Notes: generated from the sequence alone by a model not told the origin. Positions 10,532-23,841 are shown, counted from the first letter of the stretch. The stretch: 64,000 nt of DNA from Lotus japonicus (GCF_012489685.1 NC_080044.1:71038732-71102731), one strand, 5' to 3'. Made by a program: numbers and translations.

Positions 10532-12340
10532 TTAGGAAACTTCTACTATTATTTTCTTTTTGTCTAATTTGTTCTATCACCTTAATAATGTTGTTTATAA
10601 ATTGGGGTTGTTTAATTTACCTCATGAGTCATGAGTTCTTTAACCTTGGTGAATTAATGATTTTTAAGATAAATGAGTTAGAATTTTTATATAGTTTTTC
10701 CTAAGAAAAACCTCAATGGTCCATTAGGAATTTAGGATGGAGTTAATTTGTTAAACAACTTCATGAAGTAAGTTACAATGTATTTTTTGTAGTTGAGTTT
10801 TGAATGAGAGAGAATGAAATTAAGGGGATGCTTAGTTATAATTAAGAAACCCTCTCTTTGGTTGAGAGATTTTAAAAAAGACGAGGAAGGGGTCGGGGAT
10901 TATTTTTTAAAAATCCGCAAAACCCCCTCTAAGAACATCATTTAGTTGTTTTTGTGGGATTCTCCTAAATTAGGGGTTTATAAGATAAATTTAGAACTAG
11001 CAAACAAGTGAATAACTACTTGCAAAACACACAATGTGCAAGCAAATACATGACACCAACAATAAAGCTCACAAAAACTGAGCTTCTGCAAGCAACAGAG
11101 ACAACACATGAATATGATAGTTCGTTTTGGATTGGTTTTTTTTTTTTTTCAGTTTTAATGGATTTCATTTTCTTTAGGATCTTTTTTTTATTGAATTGAA
11201 TCAGTTGATGAACACCCATTACACATACGGAACCAAACATCGTTAATGCATGGAAAGATAAGTTTATGATAACAACTTTTTAAAAAGTTTATGGAAAGTT
11301 TATACTTTATACACTATTTGATAATTTTTTTTTTGCCTTTTGTGGGTGTTTGTTCGTTCTTAAAATTGTGACAATCTCTTCTAACTTATGTTCCGTAAGA
11401 TTCAAATTTGTATCGACACACTTTCTTAAAGAGATTTAACTTACCTAGCACTAAACTATTAAGGCATTCAGAGTCTTTTTGTACGAGTTAATGGGAAAAT
11501 CATGCAAAAGAATAGAAATTTCTTAGTTCAAATTATGGAAGTGATTGTTCCTTGCAGAAACCCCCAAGCTAATATAACATTGATAAGACTTCATAAAACC
11601 TAACTTAGCGGTTTCAGTTTTGAGGATGACATTTTTTTATTAGCTCTTTCGGTTTGATAAATTATAACAAGACATCCCAACCATAATTTGACTTTAAGTT
11701 CAAGCCAGCAGAGATGTTGATGCAATTCATAACCATACTTTAACCTTTCATTCCCTATAATACAAGTGTAACAAAAAACAATTTCTTAACCAACCGTGGG
11801 GTCTGATCCGGACAAAACAATAATGTGTCTACCTCCTCCTTCAAGACCAACCCAGCTGATTGCTTTGCCCACCACCTATTCGTGTACAGCAAACCTTGGA
11901 CATTCATAATATGGATTGATAAATTTATTCGGTGTTAATGGAACTATTCCACGATCGAAAGAAAGACGCTAAACTAACATTTTTTCTCACTAACGGTAAC
12001 GGTAGTACATTAAGCGGTTGAAAATTGACTAATGAAGTTTTTTATACTCCCAAGAGAAATGTGGATTGAAAAGCTTATGATATTTTCTCGGGTGCTCTAC
12101 CTATGAGTGAGTCTCAGCATGCCACTTACGTTCTGTCAGTCAGGTAGTTTGGAGGTTTTTCTCGTTGTTCTATCATTATTTAAAATCAAATCTTAATATA
12201 TTTTTATTTTTTTTATTTTACTACAAGTAGAGTAGCCTATAAAAAAGCAGTTATATTGAGTGAGCTAACTACCATTACCATACTCCACGTGATCACTCTC
12301 TGAATCAACTTCCTTCATTCTCAATTCTCATTCAATCCAA
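10532..12340. other. Intergenic region between the dirigent gene and ACLB
   Basis: About 1.8 kb of AT-rich DNA. Short frames at 11,008-11,240 have no recognisable domain. No element with clear termini was found. Confidence 0.5.
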
Positions 12341-12348
12341 TATAAAAA
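12341..12348 (+). promoter_or_regulatory. ACLB TATA box and 5' UTR intron
   Basis: TATAAAAA precedes a pyrimidine-rich leader (CTTCCTTCTTCTCTTCTTCA) that ends at a donor at 12399/12400 (CACCAG, then GTACGTACG). The leader intron runs 12400-12999 (acceptor GTCATCAG), and the start codon lies 19 bp into the next exon. Leader introns are common in highly expressed plant housekeeping genes. Confidence 0.65.
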
Positions 12349-13018
12349 CTCCTCTCTAACCCGAAATTTCTGCATCTTCCTTCTTCTCTTCTTCACCAGG
12401 TACGTACGTACACAGTACACTCTCATTTCATTTCTCTCTCTGAGTCCTTGCATTTGTTGAATCAATGACTTGATGTTTTTCCATTTGGATTCACCGTTTT
12501 CCCCAATCTGATTGATTTGTTATCCCTTCCTTGTTTGAAACTGCTGAATTATAGAAAGTTAGAAACACTGTCTCCGAATCACATTCACCACACCGGCGGC
12601 ATTCATGTCTGAATCGGAAATTTTCGTTTTCCATCGAATACAATCGGAAATTCACTGTGCATTGGTTTAGATTTGTTTGAATAGCGATAAGTTCCGGCGG
12701 TTTTGTGATTTTGTGGCGGTGGTTGCGCCCTGCGTTTTTAAGTATGATGAATGAGCATTAGCTTTTAGCTGCTTTCACTTAATTGCTTAATCTTCTGAAG
12801 TTTGTATGTTGCTTAAAAGTTAAAAATAGTTTATAGATGTTTGATTCTTTAGAGAGATATCAATCTCTATTTGTGATTTTGGCTGATACAGAAAATATAA
12901 ATATTTTAAATTTGATTTTCGGTATGGTCCCAATATTCATTTACATAGTTTCTAGTTTCTACTGCAATCGAATGTAATGCACCATTAGTATGTCATCAGA
13001 TCTTTCTGTATCTTTGTC

Positions 13019-16000
13019 ATGGCGACTGGACAACTATTCTCCCGTACGACACAAGCTTTGTTTTATAACTACAAGCAACTCCCCATCCAGCGGATGCTTG
13101 ATTTTGACTTCCTTTGCGGTTCGTATAATCAGCTTTATCATCTCAAATTCTTAATGTTCTTCCAGAAAGAGAGTAACAAATTGTTAATATCCTGTCCTTG
13201 ATTAATGGAAACCTTTTTGTTTTTGTCTATTTATAGGTAGGGAAACACCATCAGTTGCTGGCATAATTAATCCTGGTTCCGAGGGATTTCAAAAGCTCTT
13301 TTTTGGACAGGAAGAAATTGCCATCCCAGTTCATTCTACGTATGTGTTGTTCATTCATAATTCATAAATTGTCCTTTTCAGCTTTAGGTTTGGATTTGGT
13401 GACTTGAACCTGGTCAGTGGTCAAGGAGTGTCTTTTCTTCATTTCAGTGTTTTCCTTACCATTTGCAACATGCTACTAGAATACAAAATAACCTAATGAC
13501 TTTCTTCGAGTGTTCTTAGCCATATGTTGACTTCTTTTGTAGCATTGAAGCAGCTTGTGCTGCCCATCCTACAGCTGATGTGTTCATCAATTTTGCATCA
13601 TATAGAAGGTCAGTATTGTTATTGTTGTTGTTTTGAGACTGTAGGTATCTTATTTCACAGTACAATGAGAATAGTGCGTTTTGATATAATTGCAGTGCTG
13701 CAGCGTCATCCAAGGATGCCTTGAAGCAGCCAACAATTAGAGTTGTTGCTATTATTGCTGAAGGTGTACCAGAGTCAGACGCCAAGCAATTGATTGCATA
13801 TGCTCGGGCAAACAATAAGGTCGGAGGAGAGATAGAAATTTGAATCCAATCAACTTAATAGCTACACAGATTAACCTGGGAGTACTTATTTTAGTGCTGA
13901 TGATGTTTGCTAGGTTGTTATTGGCCCAGCCACTGTTGGTGGTATTCAAGCTGGTGCTTTTAAGATAGGTGACACAGCGGGAACTATAGACAATATAATT
14001 CATTGCAAACTCTACAGGCCTGGATCTGTTGGGTTTGTTTCTAAATCGGTACGTAGTTCTTCATTTTTCTGTTTAGGTCATTTTCATCTTTCATATTTGG
14101 AAGATAGACCTTTTCAGCTTTACTTGTAACTGTCTTCTAACCTTTAATATGTTGGTGAGCTCTCATCCCATTGTTGATTTAAGAATGGAAATTATGGTTC
14201 AAGAATCAAGAGTGATTGTCAATTTATTATAACGGAAGTGCAGTACTGCTTAATAGCATAAATTGGTAGTTAACTTGTGTGATAGGATTCTGTAACATTA
14301 GTAGCCACTGTTTTCCCCCTCTCTATTGATGAATAATGGTACTACTAGCTACTATAGGTATCTAAGATGATTTGTCAACACTTTGCATGTGAAATTACTT
14401 TTATCCAATGTTTGGTTAACCGAATGGTGATTTACAGTCACAAGAGCTTTTGAATTTGAGCTTTATTTCTTTTGGCTTGATTTAATGAATAGACTGATGA
14501 TTTTGAGAGAGGACAACCTTATTGAACTGCAGGGTGGTATGTCCAATGAGCTATACAACACTATTGGCCGTGTAACTGATGGAATTTATGAAGGTACTGC
14601 TCAGTTTATCTTTCAGTATTTCCTAATGCTAGTTCTGATCCATATCCTGTTTTGCTAAAGGCATTGCCATTGGAGGAGATGTTTTTCCTGGTTCCACACT
14701 GTCTGACCATGTTTTGCGGTTTAACAACATATCACAGGTAAACATTTTCTTTCATCTTTTGCGATACAGCCTATAATATCTGCCACTCATAAAGAACTGT
14801 CAATGTAGATCATATTACTTTGTTGTCAATAATAAATCTGTATCCACATTTAAGCTTAGGTTAAAATGATTGTGGTACTTGGTGAACTTGGTGGGCGGGA
14901 TGAGTATTCTCTAGTGGAAGCCCTGAAACAAGGGAAAGTGACGAAACCTGTTGTTGCCTGGGTTAGTGGCACCTGTGCACGACTCTTCAAATCTGAAGTA
15001 CAATTTGGTCATGCTGTATGTCACTGTTCCATTATCTTTTACTAATTCTCAATTAAAATATTTATGAGAGAGCCAATTCCTGATATCCATCAGCACTTGT
15101 ATAAATTAGGGAGCTAAAAGTGGTGGTGAGATGGAATCTGCTCAAGGAAAGAATCAAGCACTAAGAGAAGCTGGTGCTGTTGTTCCCACTTCATATGAAG
15201 CTTTTGAAGCTTCAATAAAGGAAACATTTGACAAATTGGTTAGTTTATATTGCAAATGTTGTACTTCCTCACTGAGATTTTTACCTCGTCCCTCTTCTCC
15301 AAAGAGAGCAATGTTTTAAACAAGTCTTAGATTAGCTATAACATCATGGCTGGCTTTTCTTTTGTTAGGTTGAAGAAGGGAAGATCCCACAAGTGAAGGA
15401 GTTTACTCCTCCACCAATCCCTGAGGACCTTAACACTGCAATTAAGAGTGGAAAAGTCCGTGCTCCAACTCATATTATTTCCACCATCAGTGATGACAGA
15501 GGTATGATGGATCCTTCGTTTTGCTTGTTGTAACATAGAAGTGATGAATCTTTCTTTTTGCATCCTAGGCATAAATTTGATTGTTTAATTGACGTTCTCT
15601 TCCATTTTCTTCCTAGGTGAGGAGCCATGCTATGCTGGTGTACCTATGTCTTCCATTATTGAGAGGGGTTATGGTGTTGGTGATGTTATCTCTCTTTTGT
15701 GGTTCAAACGCAGCCTTCCTCGTTACTGTACTCAATTTATTGAGGTCAGCTATCCAGTACTCCAGTCTTAACAGCTTTCGTTTAATCTTGTTCTCCCTTA
15801 CTTTCACTATATGTCTGTCTCTTAAGTAATGAAACTGTCTATGCTCAAGCTTTTTTAGATATGTCACTGTGCTGTCAGTTTTTCATAATTTATATTACCT
15901 TTTCAAAGTAAATTATTGATATCATCTTCTAACTTCTATTTTTTTTGTATGAATTACATTGGTCATTGGTCAGATATGCATCATGCTGTGTGCCGACCAC

Positions 16001-17116
16001 GGTCCTTGTGTCTCTGGTGCTCACAACACTATAGTGACAGCAAGGGCTGGGAAGGACCTTGTCTCCAGTCTTGTATCTGGTAAGTTAGGCGGTTAGGCCT
16101 TAACCTTTCTACTACTCTATTATGCTTGGTATCTCAGTAGTTTACCGTGTCTGGGTGCATTAATATTTCCATTTAATGGTCAGTAATAATAGGCTTCTGA
16201 ATCAGGTTTGCTTACAATTGGTCCTCGATTTGGGGGTGCCATTGATGATGCTGCTCGCTATTTCAAGGATGCTTGTGACAGGGTATGATTAGTAGGCTTT
16301 TCCTGTGATCTAGCATATTTCATGTTTGATGATGACCATCCTACTACTATTCTAACATGCGTTACTATGCTTTCTTGTTGCAGAGTCTTACACCTTATGA
16401 ATTTGTTGAAGGCATGAAGAAGAAAGGCATTCGTGTGGCAGGAATAGGGCACAGGTGATGTATACTGTGTGTTTATTTACTAGTTTATAACCTTTTTGCT
16501 TTCCCTTCTGTTACTTTAAAGATCTAAACTATGAAGCTCCGTTTTGTTTTGTAAAATAGAATCAAGAATAGGGATAACAAAGATAAGAGAGTTGAGCTGC
16601 TACAGAAGTTTGCACGCACACATTTTCCTTCTGTGAGATACATGGAATATGCTGTTGAAGTTGAAAGCTACACACTCACAAAGGCAAACAACCTAGTTCT
16701 AAACGTAGATGGTGCAATTGGATCACTTTTCTTGGATCTTCTTGCTGGTAGTGGAATGTTCACCAAACAAGAGATTGATGAAATAGTCGGTATTGGCTAT
16801 CTAAATGGGCTTTTTGTTCTGGCACGCTCCATTGGTCTGATTGGGTGAGTTTATATTGAAATTTGAACAATATACATTTGTATTGAAGAAGATTTTATTT
16901 ATTGAAGTGAGCAGCATGTCATTCTATCTTGGAAATCAATGGGACTCAAAACATCCAACTCCAAAAGTAGGAAGAATAAGACACATGCACACAGTATTCA
17001 TGACTTAATTTAATTCATGTTTTTTTTTTCAAAATTTCAGGCATACCTTTGATCAAAAGAGATTGAAACAACCACTCTATCGCCACCCATGGGAGGATGT
17101 TCTTTACACAAAGTGA
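13019..17116 (+). CDS. ACLB: ATP-citrate lyase subunit B (catalytic subunit)
   Basis: Seventeen coding exons: 13019-13118, 13237-13339, 13543-13608, 13696-13819, 13914-14048, 14533-14593, 14661-14737, 14860-15015, 15110-15238, 15369-15501, 15617-15744, 15974-16079, 16206-16282, 16384-16454, 16560-16844 and 17041-17116, plus a non-coding leader exon ending at 12399. They join without a frame break to 608 residues, the usual length for plant ACLB. The N-terminal half is succinyl-CoA-ligase-like ([43 protein letters not shown]). It carries the [15 protein letters not shown] motif and the [14 protein letters not shown] segments of the citrate-synthase-like C-terminal half ([19 protein letters not shown]). 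With ACLA it forms the cytosolic enzyme that turns citrate, CoA and ATP into acetyl-CoA and oxaloacetate, for wax, flavonoid and sterol synthesis. The protein ends [10 protein letters not shown]. (The list names 16 intervals after merging none; the leader exon makes the total 17.). Confidence 0.96.
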
Positions 17117-17787
17117 GGTGTCATGCTTCAAATCAACAATCATATGGGGAATCATATATGCATCAGCTTCATGCTGGAATGGTTTTTGTTTTTTATAGCT
17201 CTTATACTAGTGTATTGGTATCAAGCCATCATCCATCTGTAAGTTGTATCAACAAATTTTCAAGGAATAACTAAGTCAAATTTGAAATTATCCTTTTTCT
17301 CGATGAAGATCATGATCTCTTTTCTGTTGTGGCTTCTAAAAGAAATGATCATGCACCATGATGAAGATCATGATCTCTGTTCTGTTGTGGGGAGTGATTT
17401 AATAATAAAAAAATAAATTAAAAGTACTGAATTTACTAAAAGGTTTATTGGGACAAAAGTGCAAATCAATTATATAATAGAGTCTAAATTAGTTAATTAT
17501 AAAATTTTCTTTTCTTTCAATGGCATAACTCCTTTGCTATATTTTAGAGCTACCTACCTGATAAAAAGAAAAGGAGATTTGTATTTGATATAGAAAGTAG
17601 AGCCAATCAAGCAGCTGTGACTTCCTTTTAACATGCTTATCCTTTTGATGTTAGCTTAGCTTCCTTAATTGAATGGCGGTTGTATATTCTTTATCATTTT
17701 CATAATATTTATTTTTAAGTGAAAAAAATTTGAAAGTATTTTTGAAGTAAAATTAAATATAAAGGTACATTTTATGCAAAATAAAAA
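17117..17787. other. ACLB 3' UTR and spacer up to the MULE
   Basis: The ACLB 3' UTR probably extends to about 17,280-17,400. A direct repeat around GATGAAGATCATGATCTCT occurs at about 17,303 and 17,360. No gene is seen in the remaining AT-rich spacer. Confidence 0.5.
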
Positions 17788-18057
17788 GGGTTAAAAACTA
17801 TAACTGTCCCTGAACTTTGAGCGAGATTTGAAAACCGTCCCTCGCCGGAAAATTATCTGAAAACCGTCCTCAGACTATTGAAAACTAAATTGACCCGTCC
17901 CTCCGGCGAGGCCCTTATGTGGCACGCCACGTCATTTAATGAGATGACGTGTACTATATATTTTTTTAAATAATAAAATAATACTTTGATTATCAGAATT
18001 AACACAATTAACCCTAAATCCCAAATTAACCATAAATTCATAATTAACCCTAAATCA
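17788..18057 (+). repeat. Left terminal inverted repeat of the MULE
   Basis: It matches the reverse complement of 23,842-24,129 nearly throughout. The left copy lacks a short extra CCACCATCCCTCCGG-type block that is present in the right copy (about 24,002-24,018). Contains GCGAGATTTGAAAACCGTCC, CGCCACGTCATTTAATGAGA and repeated AACCCTAAATC units. Confidence 0.92.
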
Positions 18058-18236
18058 ACCCTTTATCTAATACTAATTTTACCTAAATCCCAAATCTATC
18101 TACACATAAAACCCCCAAATCTGAGTTAGGGTTCATCATGTTCCTCTTCTGCTCTCCCTTCGTGTTCCCCTTCTTCTCCCATTGTGTTCTCCGTTTTCTA
18201 CTTCTGCTTCTCCCATCGAGCAACACGAGCAACACG

Positions 18237-18779
18237 ATGAGAAGACCAACAACTTCTTCTACTTCTGCCACTGGTTCTCGTGCTTCTTCTCTGAACGCAT
18301 TGCCTCCTGAAGGAACTTGCGAATGTGGAGAATTGATTTTGCACCTGACCTCACACACTCCTAAGAACCCAGGTCGGAGGTTCTGGAGATGCAGGAATTT
18401 CGAGGTAAATCATACTCCTCTACCCCTTCATGGTTCTGTTTTACCTCGAATTCAATGGTGTGATGATTTTGTTTTTGATTTGCAGACACCTAAAGATTGT
18501 GGGTTTTTCTTGTGGGATGATTTTGTCCAAGGGCAAGGTGCTGAAAGACAACCAGACCTTGAATTACTGAAAATAATGCATGAATTGGAGGATTTGAAGA
18601 GGAAACATGATGAATTGAGCAGAAAATTGGAAGAAAGCAAGAAGAAGAACAACAAACTGCAAAGGAAGCTTGACTGTGAAACCATGAAGAATAATGTGGC
18701 CTTTTTTAGTGTTGGCTTTGCTGTGCTGTTGTGGGTTGTAGGATTAGGGTTGTTCTTCACTTCTGGGAAATTCAAGTAG
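18237..18779 (+). CDS. GRF zinc-finger, coiled-coil, single-membrane-segment protein carried by the MULE
   Basis: Exons 18237-18404 and 18486-18779 give 153 residues. The 81-bp intron is in frame, so the unspliced frame also stays open, but removing it is needed to bring the zinc-finger halves together. The GRF-type finger is CECGELIL, then NPGRRFWRCRN and DCGFFLWDD (Cys-x-Cys, Cys, Cys). A long charged coiled coil follows (HELEDLKRKHDELSRKLEES and on), then a hydrophobic C-terminal segment (VGFAVLLWVVGLGLFF) before a short basic tail. An upstream in-frame ATG at 18138 would add a hydrophobic leader; I chose the later start because it begins the polar Ser/Thr region typical before GRF fingers. 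GRF fingers bind nucleic acid. The role in transposition is unknown; its place mirrors mudrB. Confidence 0.72.
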   Translation: MRRPTTSSTSATGSRASSLNALPPEGTCECGELILHLTSHTPKNPGRRFWRCRNFEVNHTPLPLHGSVLPRIQWCDDFVFDLQTPKDCGFFLWDDFVQGQGAERQPDLELLKIMHELEDLKRKHDELSRKLEESKKKNNKLQRKLDCETMKNNVAFFSVGFAVLLWVVGLGLFFTSGKFK

Positions 18780-19171
18780 GTAGAATTGTGACTAGTTAGG
18801 TTGATGTATCTTTGTTGGTTGTGGTTGCAATAGCACTATGTAAGCTTGACAAAATTTCAATTGTAACAGCTTTGGTATTGAAAAGTAATGACAAAAGTAT
18901 GGTTGTTGTTGTCTTTAAAAAGTTGTTGTATTCCCTTGTCCCTTTAATGTTTCTGATTTCTTTACTGACCTATAAAGCACAAATAACTTAAATAAAGCAT
19001 ATTATAACCTTTAATCAATGCTAACAGCAATTAGAGAAGAGAATCTCATTGACTAAATTGATCCCAATAGGAAAAAGTGGTCCATCCCACTTGCAATAAA
19101 AAACATAACATCACAACTTGTGGTCCACATTGAATGCCATCTACATCAGAAAAACCCACCCATATGGTGTC

Positions 19172-19273
19172 CAAAGTATATCAAAATGAGCACACATGTG
19201 CTATGCAAAGTACATCAAAATGAGCACACATGTGTTGTGCAAAGTACATCAAAAAGAGCACCCATGTGCTATC
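19172..19273. repeat. Three 34-bp tandem repeats between the convergent MULE genes
   Basis: Three units built on CAAAGTACATCAAAATGAGC plus ACACATGTGCTATG lie just downstream of the transposase stop codon. They contain the palindrome CACATGTG. They lie where both transcripts would end. Confidence 0.85.
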
Positions 19274-19321
19274 AAAACAAAACAGAGAGTGATTAGCCCT
19301 AATTACATCAATCATTCCTCC

Positions 19322-22300
19322 TCATACAGCTTGAGATGCAGATGCAGCTGTCAGATCTTCCCCACCATGAACCTGAGATGCAGCTCCAGATCCTGGCAGA
19401 TTCGCCACACCTTCTTCCTGAGTTCTTGCTCCATCTTCAACCTGAGATTGCACAGCTTGAGAGGCTCCATCCTGCAATTTCATGAATTGTTTTAGAATAA
19501 TGATTTGTTGTATATGACCTTAGATCTGTCAAGTATACAATAAACTTACATGAACAGCTTGAGAAGTAGCAGTTTGAGTTATGACAGGAAGACTGCATCT
19601 CCTTGAATTGTGTCCAACTTGCTTACATCTGCTGCACCTACGAACTTGAGGTGGTATAGCAACCTGAGATGGCCCAGGCTGAGAAGGCCCAGCTTGAGAG
19701 GTTCCTCCATCCTGCAATTTCAGTTCATATGCATATACAATTTTCAGTTAATATGCAATTTTCAATTTTCAGTTCATATGTCAATTATACTTGAATTATA
19801 CTTACTGTGGGAACTTGATTTTGTGCTTGGGTTTCAGTTTGTGTTTGAGTTTCATTAATGACCTGACTTTCATTTTGTGCTTGAGAATTTTCTCCTTCTT
19901 CATTTACAGGTGGGGGAAGTGTGCATCTCCTTGTATTATGTCCATGCTGCCCACATCTACTGCACATGTGCCTTGCAACTCCTCTGTTTAGATGTGTCTG
20001 CTCTGTATCTTCATAAGGGTCCCTTCTTCTCAGTTTCTTAGGTCTTCCAGGCCTCCTTTTAAACAGTGGTGGTAGTATGTCAGGGTCATTGGTAGGTTCC
20101 CACATTGTCTGGCCATTAATAGGACTGATCTCATGACCATATGTTGCTTCATAAGCTGCTCTTTTGTAGTAATCATGCACAAAGGACTGTGGGTTTAGAC
20201 CATTGTATGATATGCATGCAACAGCATGCCTGCATGGAATTCCTACCAACTCCCACAGATTACAAGTGCAAGACTGTGCCCTCAAGTCTACAATGAAGCT
20301 ATAACCATTAGTACCCATGAACTTAACCTCAAACTTATCCTCTGAACTGCATGTAGGAAACCAGTATGCACTTTTCTCTATCTCCACTGATAACCTCTTC
20401 ATGGGTTTGGGCATCACCTCTCCTCTATATTTCTGAAACTTTTCCCTCAGAGTTGCAAATCTACCCATTAGGTAAGTTCGAATCCAATCCATCATAGTCA
20501 AGATTGGCTTGTCCCTTGCCAGAAGGATGGTTGCATTGAAGGACTCACTCAGATTGTTTAGGAGCACATCACACTTAGGGTAGAAGGTGAAGTCATGCTT
20601 ACACCAGGACCTTGTAGGTATGGCAATAAGGTACTCCCATGCTGCTTGATTTTGTGCCCTCAGCTCATTCATCTTCTTTTCCCATAATTGTTTATATGTT
20701 GCCTTGGCTGCTCCCATCATGAGATCTCTAATCACAACCCCACCTCCAAACTTCTTCTTGAAGTTGGCATAAAGGTGCCTCAAGCAGAATCTGTGCTCAT
20801 ATCCTTCCAAACATGACATGAGGCCCTGCAAACATAGAGATGCTAAGTATTCATTGACAATTATTGTATTTATGCAAATAAAGGGTCAGTTTATTGACTT
20901 ACCTTCTGCTGATCAGATATGAAGATCCACTTTCTATCAGGACCAATGTCATGCAAAAGTAAATCAAGGAACCACTCCCAGCTGTCCTTGCATTCAGACT
21001 CAACAACAACAAATGCCAATGGAAAATATTGGTCATTTGGGTCTCTTGCAACAGCACATAGCAGAATCCCACCAAATTGTGTCTTCAAATGACACCCATA
21101 TAAGCCAATGAAAGGCCTGCACCCCTGTAAAAATCCCCTTTTGCAGCCTTCTAGACACATATAGAATCTCCCAAATCTTGGTTGAATAGCCCTAGTAGGG
21201 TGTTCCAATTGCATCTTACATGTGTTACCTGGGGATACCCTCCTCAGCTCTGCACTGAATCTGTAAAGCAAGGAGTATTGCCTGCTAGCATCTCCCTCAA
21301 CCATCTCCAAGGCCATTTTCCTTGCTTTCCATGCTTTGTACCTTGTTATTCCAGTTGAGAAACCTATCCTGATCTCCTCAACCACATCATTGATCTTCAT
21401 CTTCCTTGAACCCCTCATCTTATCAACCACCTTCTTTGCAACCCAGCTGGATGTTGCACTTTTGTTGTTAAAAACTCTGCCACATGTATGAGGAGCAATC
21501 AGAGTCTTGATTGCAAATGTCTGCTTTCCACCAACCTTGCTACACAACATCACAAAAGGACATTGATCTTTCTTCTTACACACTGCCCTAACTCTGTCAA
21601 AATCATTCTTTGGGAAAGTGATTCCTCTACCAGTAAGGACAGCATGGTCTTTAGCTGCCTCTTTAAACTGCTGCAGTGAAGTGAATCCCATTCCCACCCT
21701 GAATTTGAACTCTGGCCTCATATCTTCAGGTCTGAACTGCAGATGTCTCCTATCAGGTTCATTAGAATCATCACTATCACCTTCTGACATGCTATTTAAG
21801 TCCTCACTCTCCCAACCAGCTTCCATGTCATGATCACCATGAAATCCACCAATTTCCTCATCCACATTCTGTACAGCATGCACATTAGAATCCTCATCAG
21901 TCATTTTCCTCAACTGCTCATTCAACAGTGCTTCAGCCACACCAACAGTGTTTGATTCAAATCCATCATCAATACCCTGTGTCCTCTCCTCTTCACTGTC
22001 ACTGAAGTGCACATCAAGTTCAGAATCATCACTACCTGAAGTAGAATCTCCATCAAGTGTATTTTCATTATTCTCCTCATTCATCACTTCTTCTTGAACA
22101 TCATTATGCCCTTCATTCATCACCTCTTCTTGAACATCATTATTCCCCTCATTCATCACCTCTTCTTGCACATCATTAACTGGAACCTCAACTTCAAGGC
22201 CTTCAAACATAAAGACATGGTAAGTCTTCTACACAACTATTGTATGTATTAATGAAAATAAAGGGTGACTTTATTGGACCTACCTTCAACCTCCACATCT

Positions 22301-23373
22301 GCCTGAACTTGAGGTTGTAATTCTGGTTCAAGTACAGGTACAACTTCTGGATCATGAACAATATCATTAATTGGAAACAACTATTGTATGTATTAATGCA
22401 CATAAAGGGTGAGTTTTATGGACTTACCTTCAACCTCCACATCTGCATCAATTCCATCCTGGTTCTCTGCCTCACCCTCTCCATCATAAGCAATATCATT
22501 ATCCAGTTGTGTTAGCACCTCTTCTTGTACTTCTGGTTGATCCTCTTCATCACTAGACAATTCCAATAAAACAGGAAGCCTCTTTTGCTTTGTCTTTGGA
22601 ACAGTGCACATAATCCTATATGACCTTCTGGTAGGCTTGGGTGGAGCAGGTTTCTTTGCATGGGAAACATCCTTTGAAGGAGCAAGCATTTTTCCAGATG
22701 AAGCCATGAATGAAGGAGTAGCCTTAGCCTTTGATGGAGCCATGAATAAAGGAGTAGCCTTGGAAGTAGCATGCCTCTTTGCAGATGAAGCAACCTTTGA
22801 AGGAGCAGGCCTCTTTCTAGTTGAACTCATTGAAAGAGTAGCCTTGGATGGAGCCCATAATGAAGGACTAGGCTTGGATGGAGCCTTAGAAGGAAGCTTA
22901 AAAGGCTTAGTTGATGTTGTAGCCTTAGCTGCTGCTGCTGCAGCACACTTAGAAGGAGGCTTCAAAGGCATACTTGTAGACTTAGTTGATGTTGGTGCAT
23001 TGGCAAGATGAGGAGTTCTACCATCAAGGAACCTCAGCAATTCCATTGGACTAGAGGGCAGTTCATCAGCAGTATGCTCCACAAACAAATGCACAGAACC
23101 ACCCATGTTTTTGATAGCAAATGTTGCAAGGTCCAAGGCATCTTTGTCAGTCAATACATGCCTGAAGTTGTGAGCAATAATATCATCGCGTGTCCTCCAC
23201 CAAATTTTGAACTTCCCTCTTGTGTACCCCAAGTCCTTCACGGTATCAAGGCACTCGAAATAACACCACCTATCCATATCAACACCAACCTTAGTGATTT
23301 TGACATCTTTGTAATGCCAGTGTGGCTCCCTGGCGAAAACCCCATGGTGATGAACAAGCACACTGAAACTCAT
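19322..23373 (-). CDS. MULE transposase (MURA-type), six exons, first catalytic Asp replaced
   Basis: Exons on the minus strand, 5' to 3': 22428-23373, 22284-22346, 20903-22200, 19806-20825, 19550-19711 and 19322-19471. The phases close, giving 1212 residues. The start MSFSVLVHHHGVFAREP opens the PB1-like N-terminal domain, followed by a basic SKAPSK-rich linker and an acidic region with three copies of NDVQEEVMNE. The DNA-binding domain (FKEAAKDHAVLTGRGITFPK) is next. In the MULE catalytic domain FIGLYGCHLKTQFGG has Tyr where the family has Asp; FISDQQKGLM holds the second Asp. A SWIM zinc finger (SCTCNLWELVGIPCRHAVAC), an AT-hook-like KRRPGRPKKLRR and two CCHC knuckles (CSRCGQHGHNTRRC, CSRCKQVGHNSRRC) follow. 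It would cut and join element ends in the nucleus; the Asp-to-Tyr change predicts loss of catalysis. The small exon 2 boundaries are my best phase-consistent choice. Confidence 0.85.
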
Positions 23374-23841
23374 CCTACAAAATGCATAACAATACATGTC
23401 AAGAACAAGCAATGGTGATGAACAAACATGCATAGTTTCAAGCATCACTAAACCCAAATCGCACACAAATACCCTAAAATAGCAACAATCCGATTCAACT
23501 CCAAAATAAAAACCAAGTAAAAACAGCACACAACTCGCAATGAAAGGCACAAAAACACATTATGGACTCACAAATCGTATTCGAAACCCTAAAATGTTAA
23601 GCGATAACGAGTAGACTACAAACCTGGAAATCTTCTTTCGTCGTCGCAGCCTCTGTCCGGTTCGTGCTCTTTGTCGCCTACTTCGTCCTCAGATCATCGA
23701 ATCACCTTACCCAGATCGCAGCCTTGTCTCCTTGTTCTTCGTGTTCGTCGAGGATGAAAAAGTGCAAGGGAGAGGGATGGGATTCGGACGAAAGCTATAA
23801 CAGAAAGGATAAGATGTTGATTTTGTTGTTTACAGTTAATT

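Noticed and set aside
11008..11240. Overlapping short frames between the dirigent and ACLB genes
   Set aside because: Low-complexity T/A-rich translation with no domain or supporting signals.
22604..23418. Plus-strand frames opposite the transposase N-terminus
   Set aside because: They are shadows of the SKAPSK-rich minus-strand exon.
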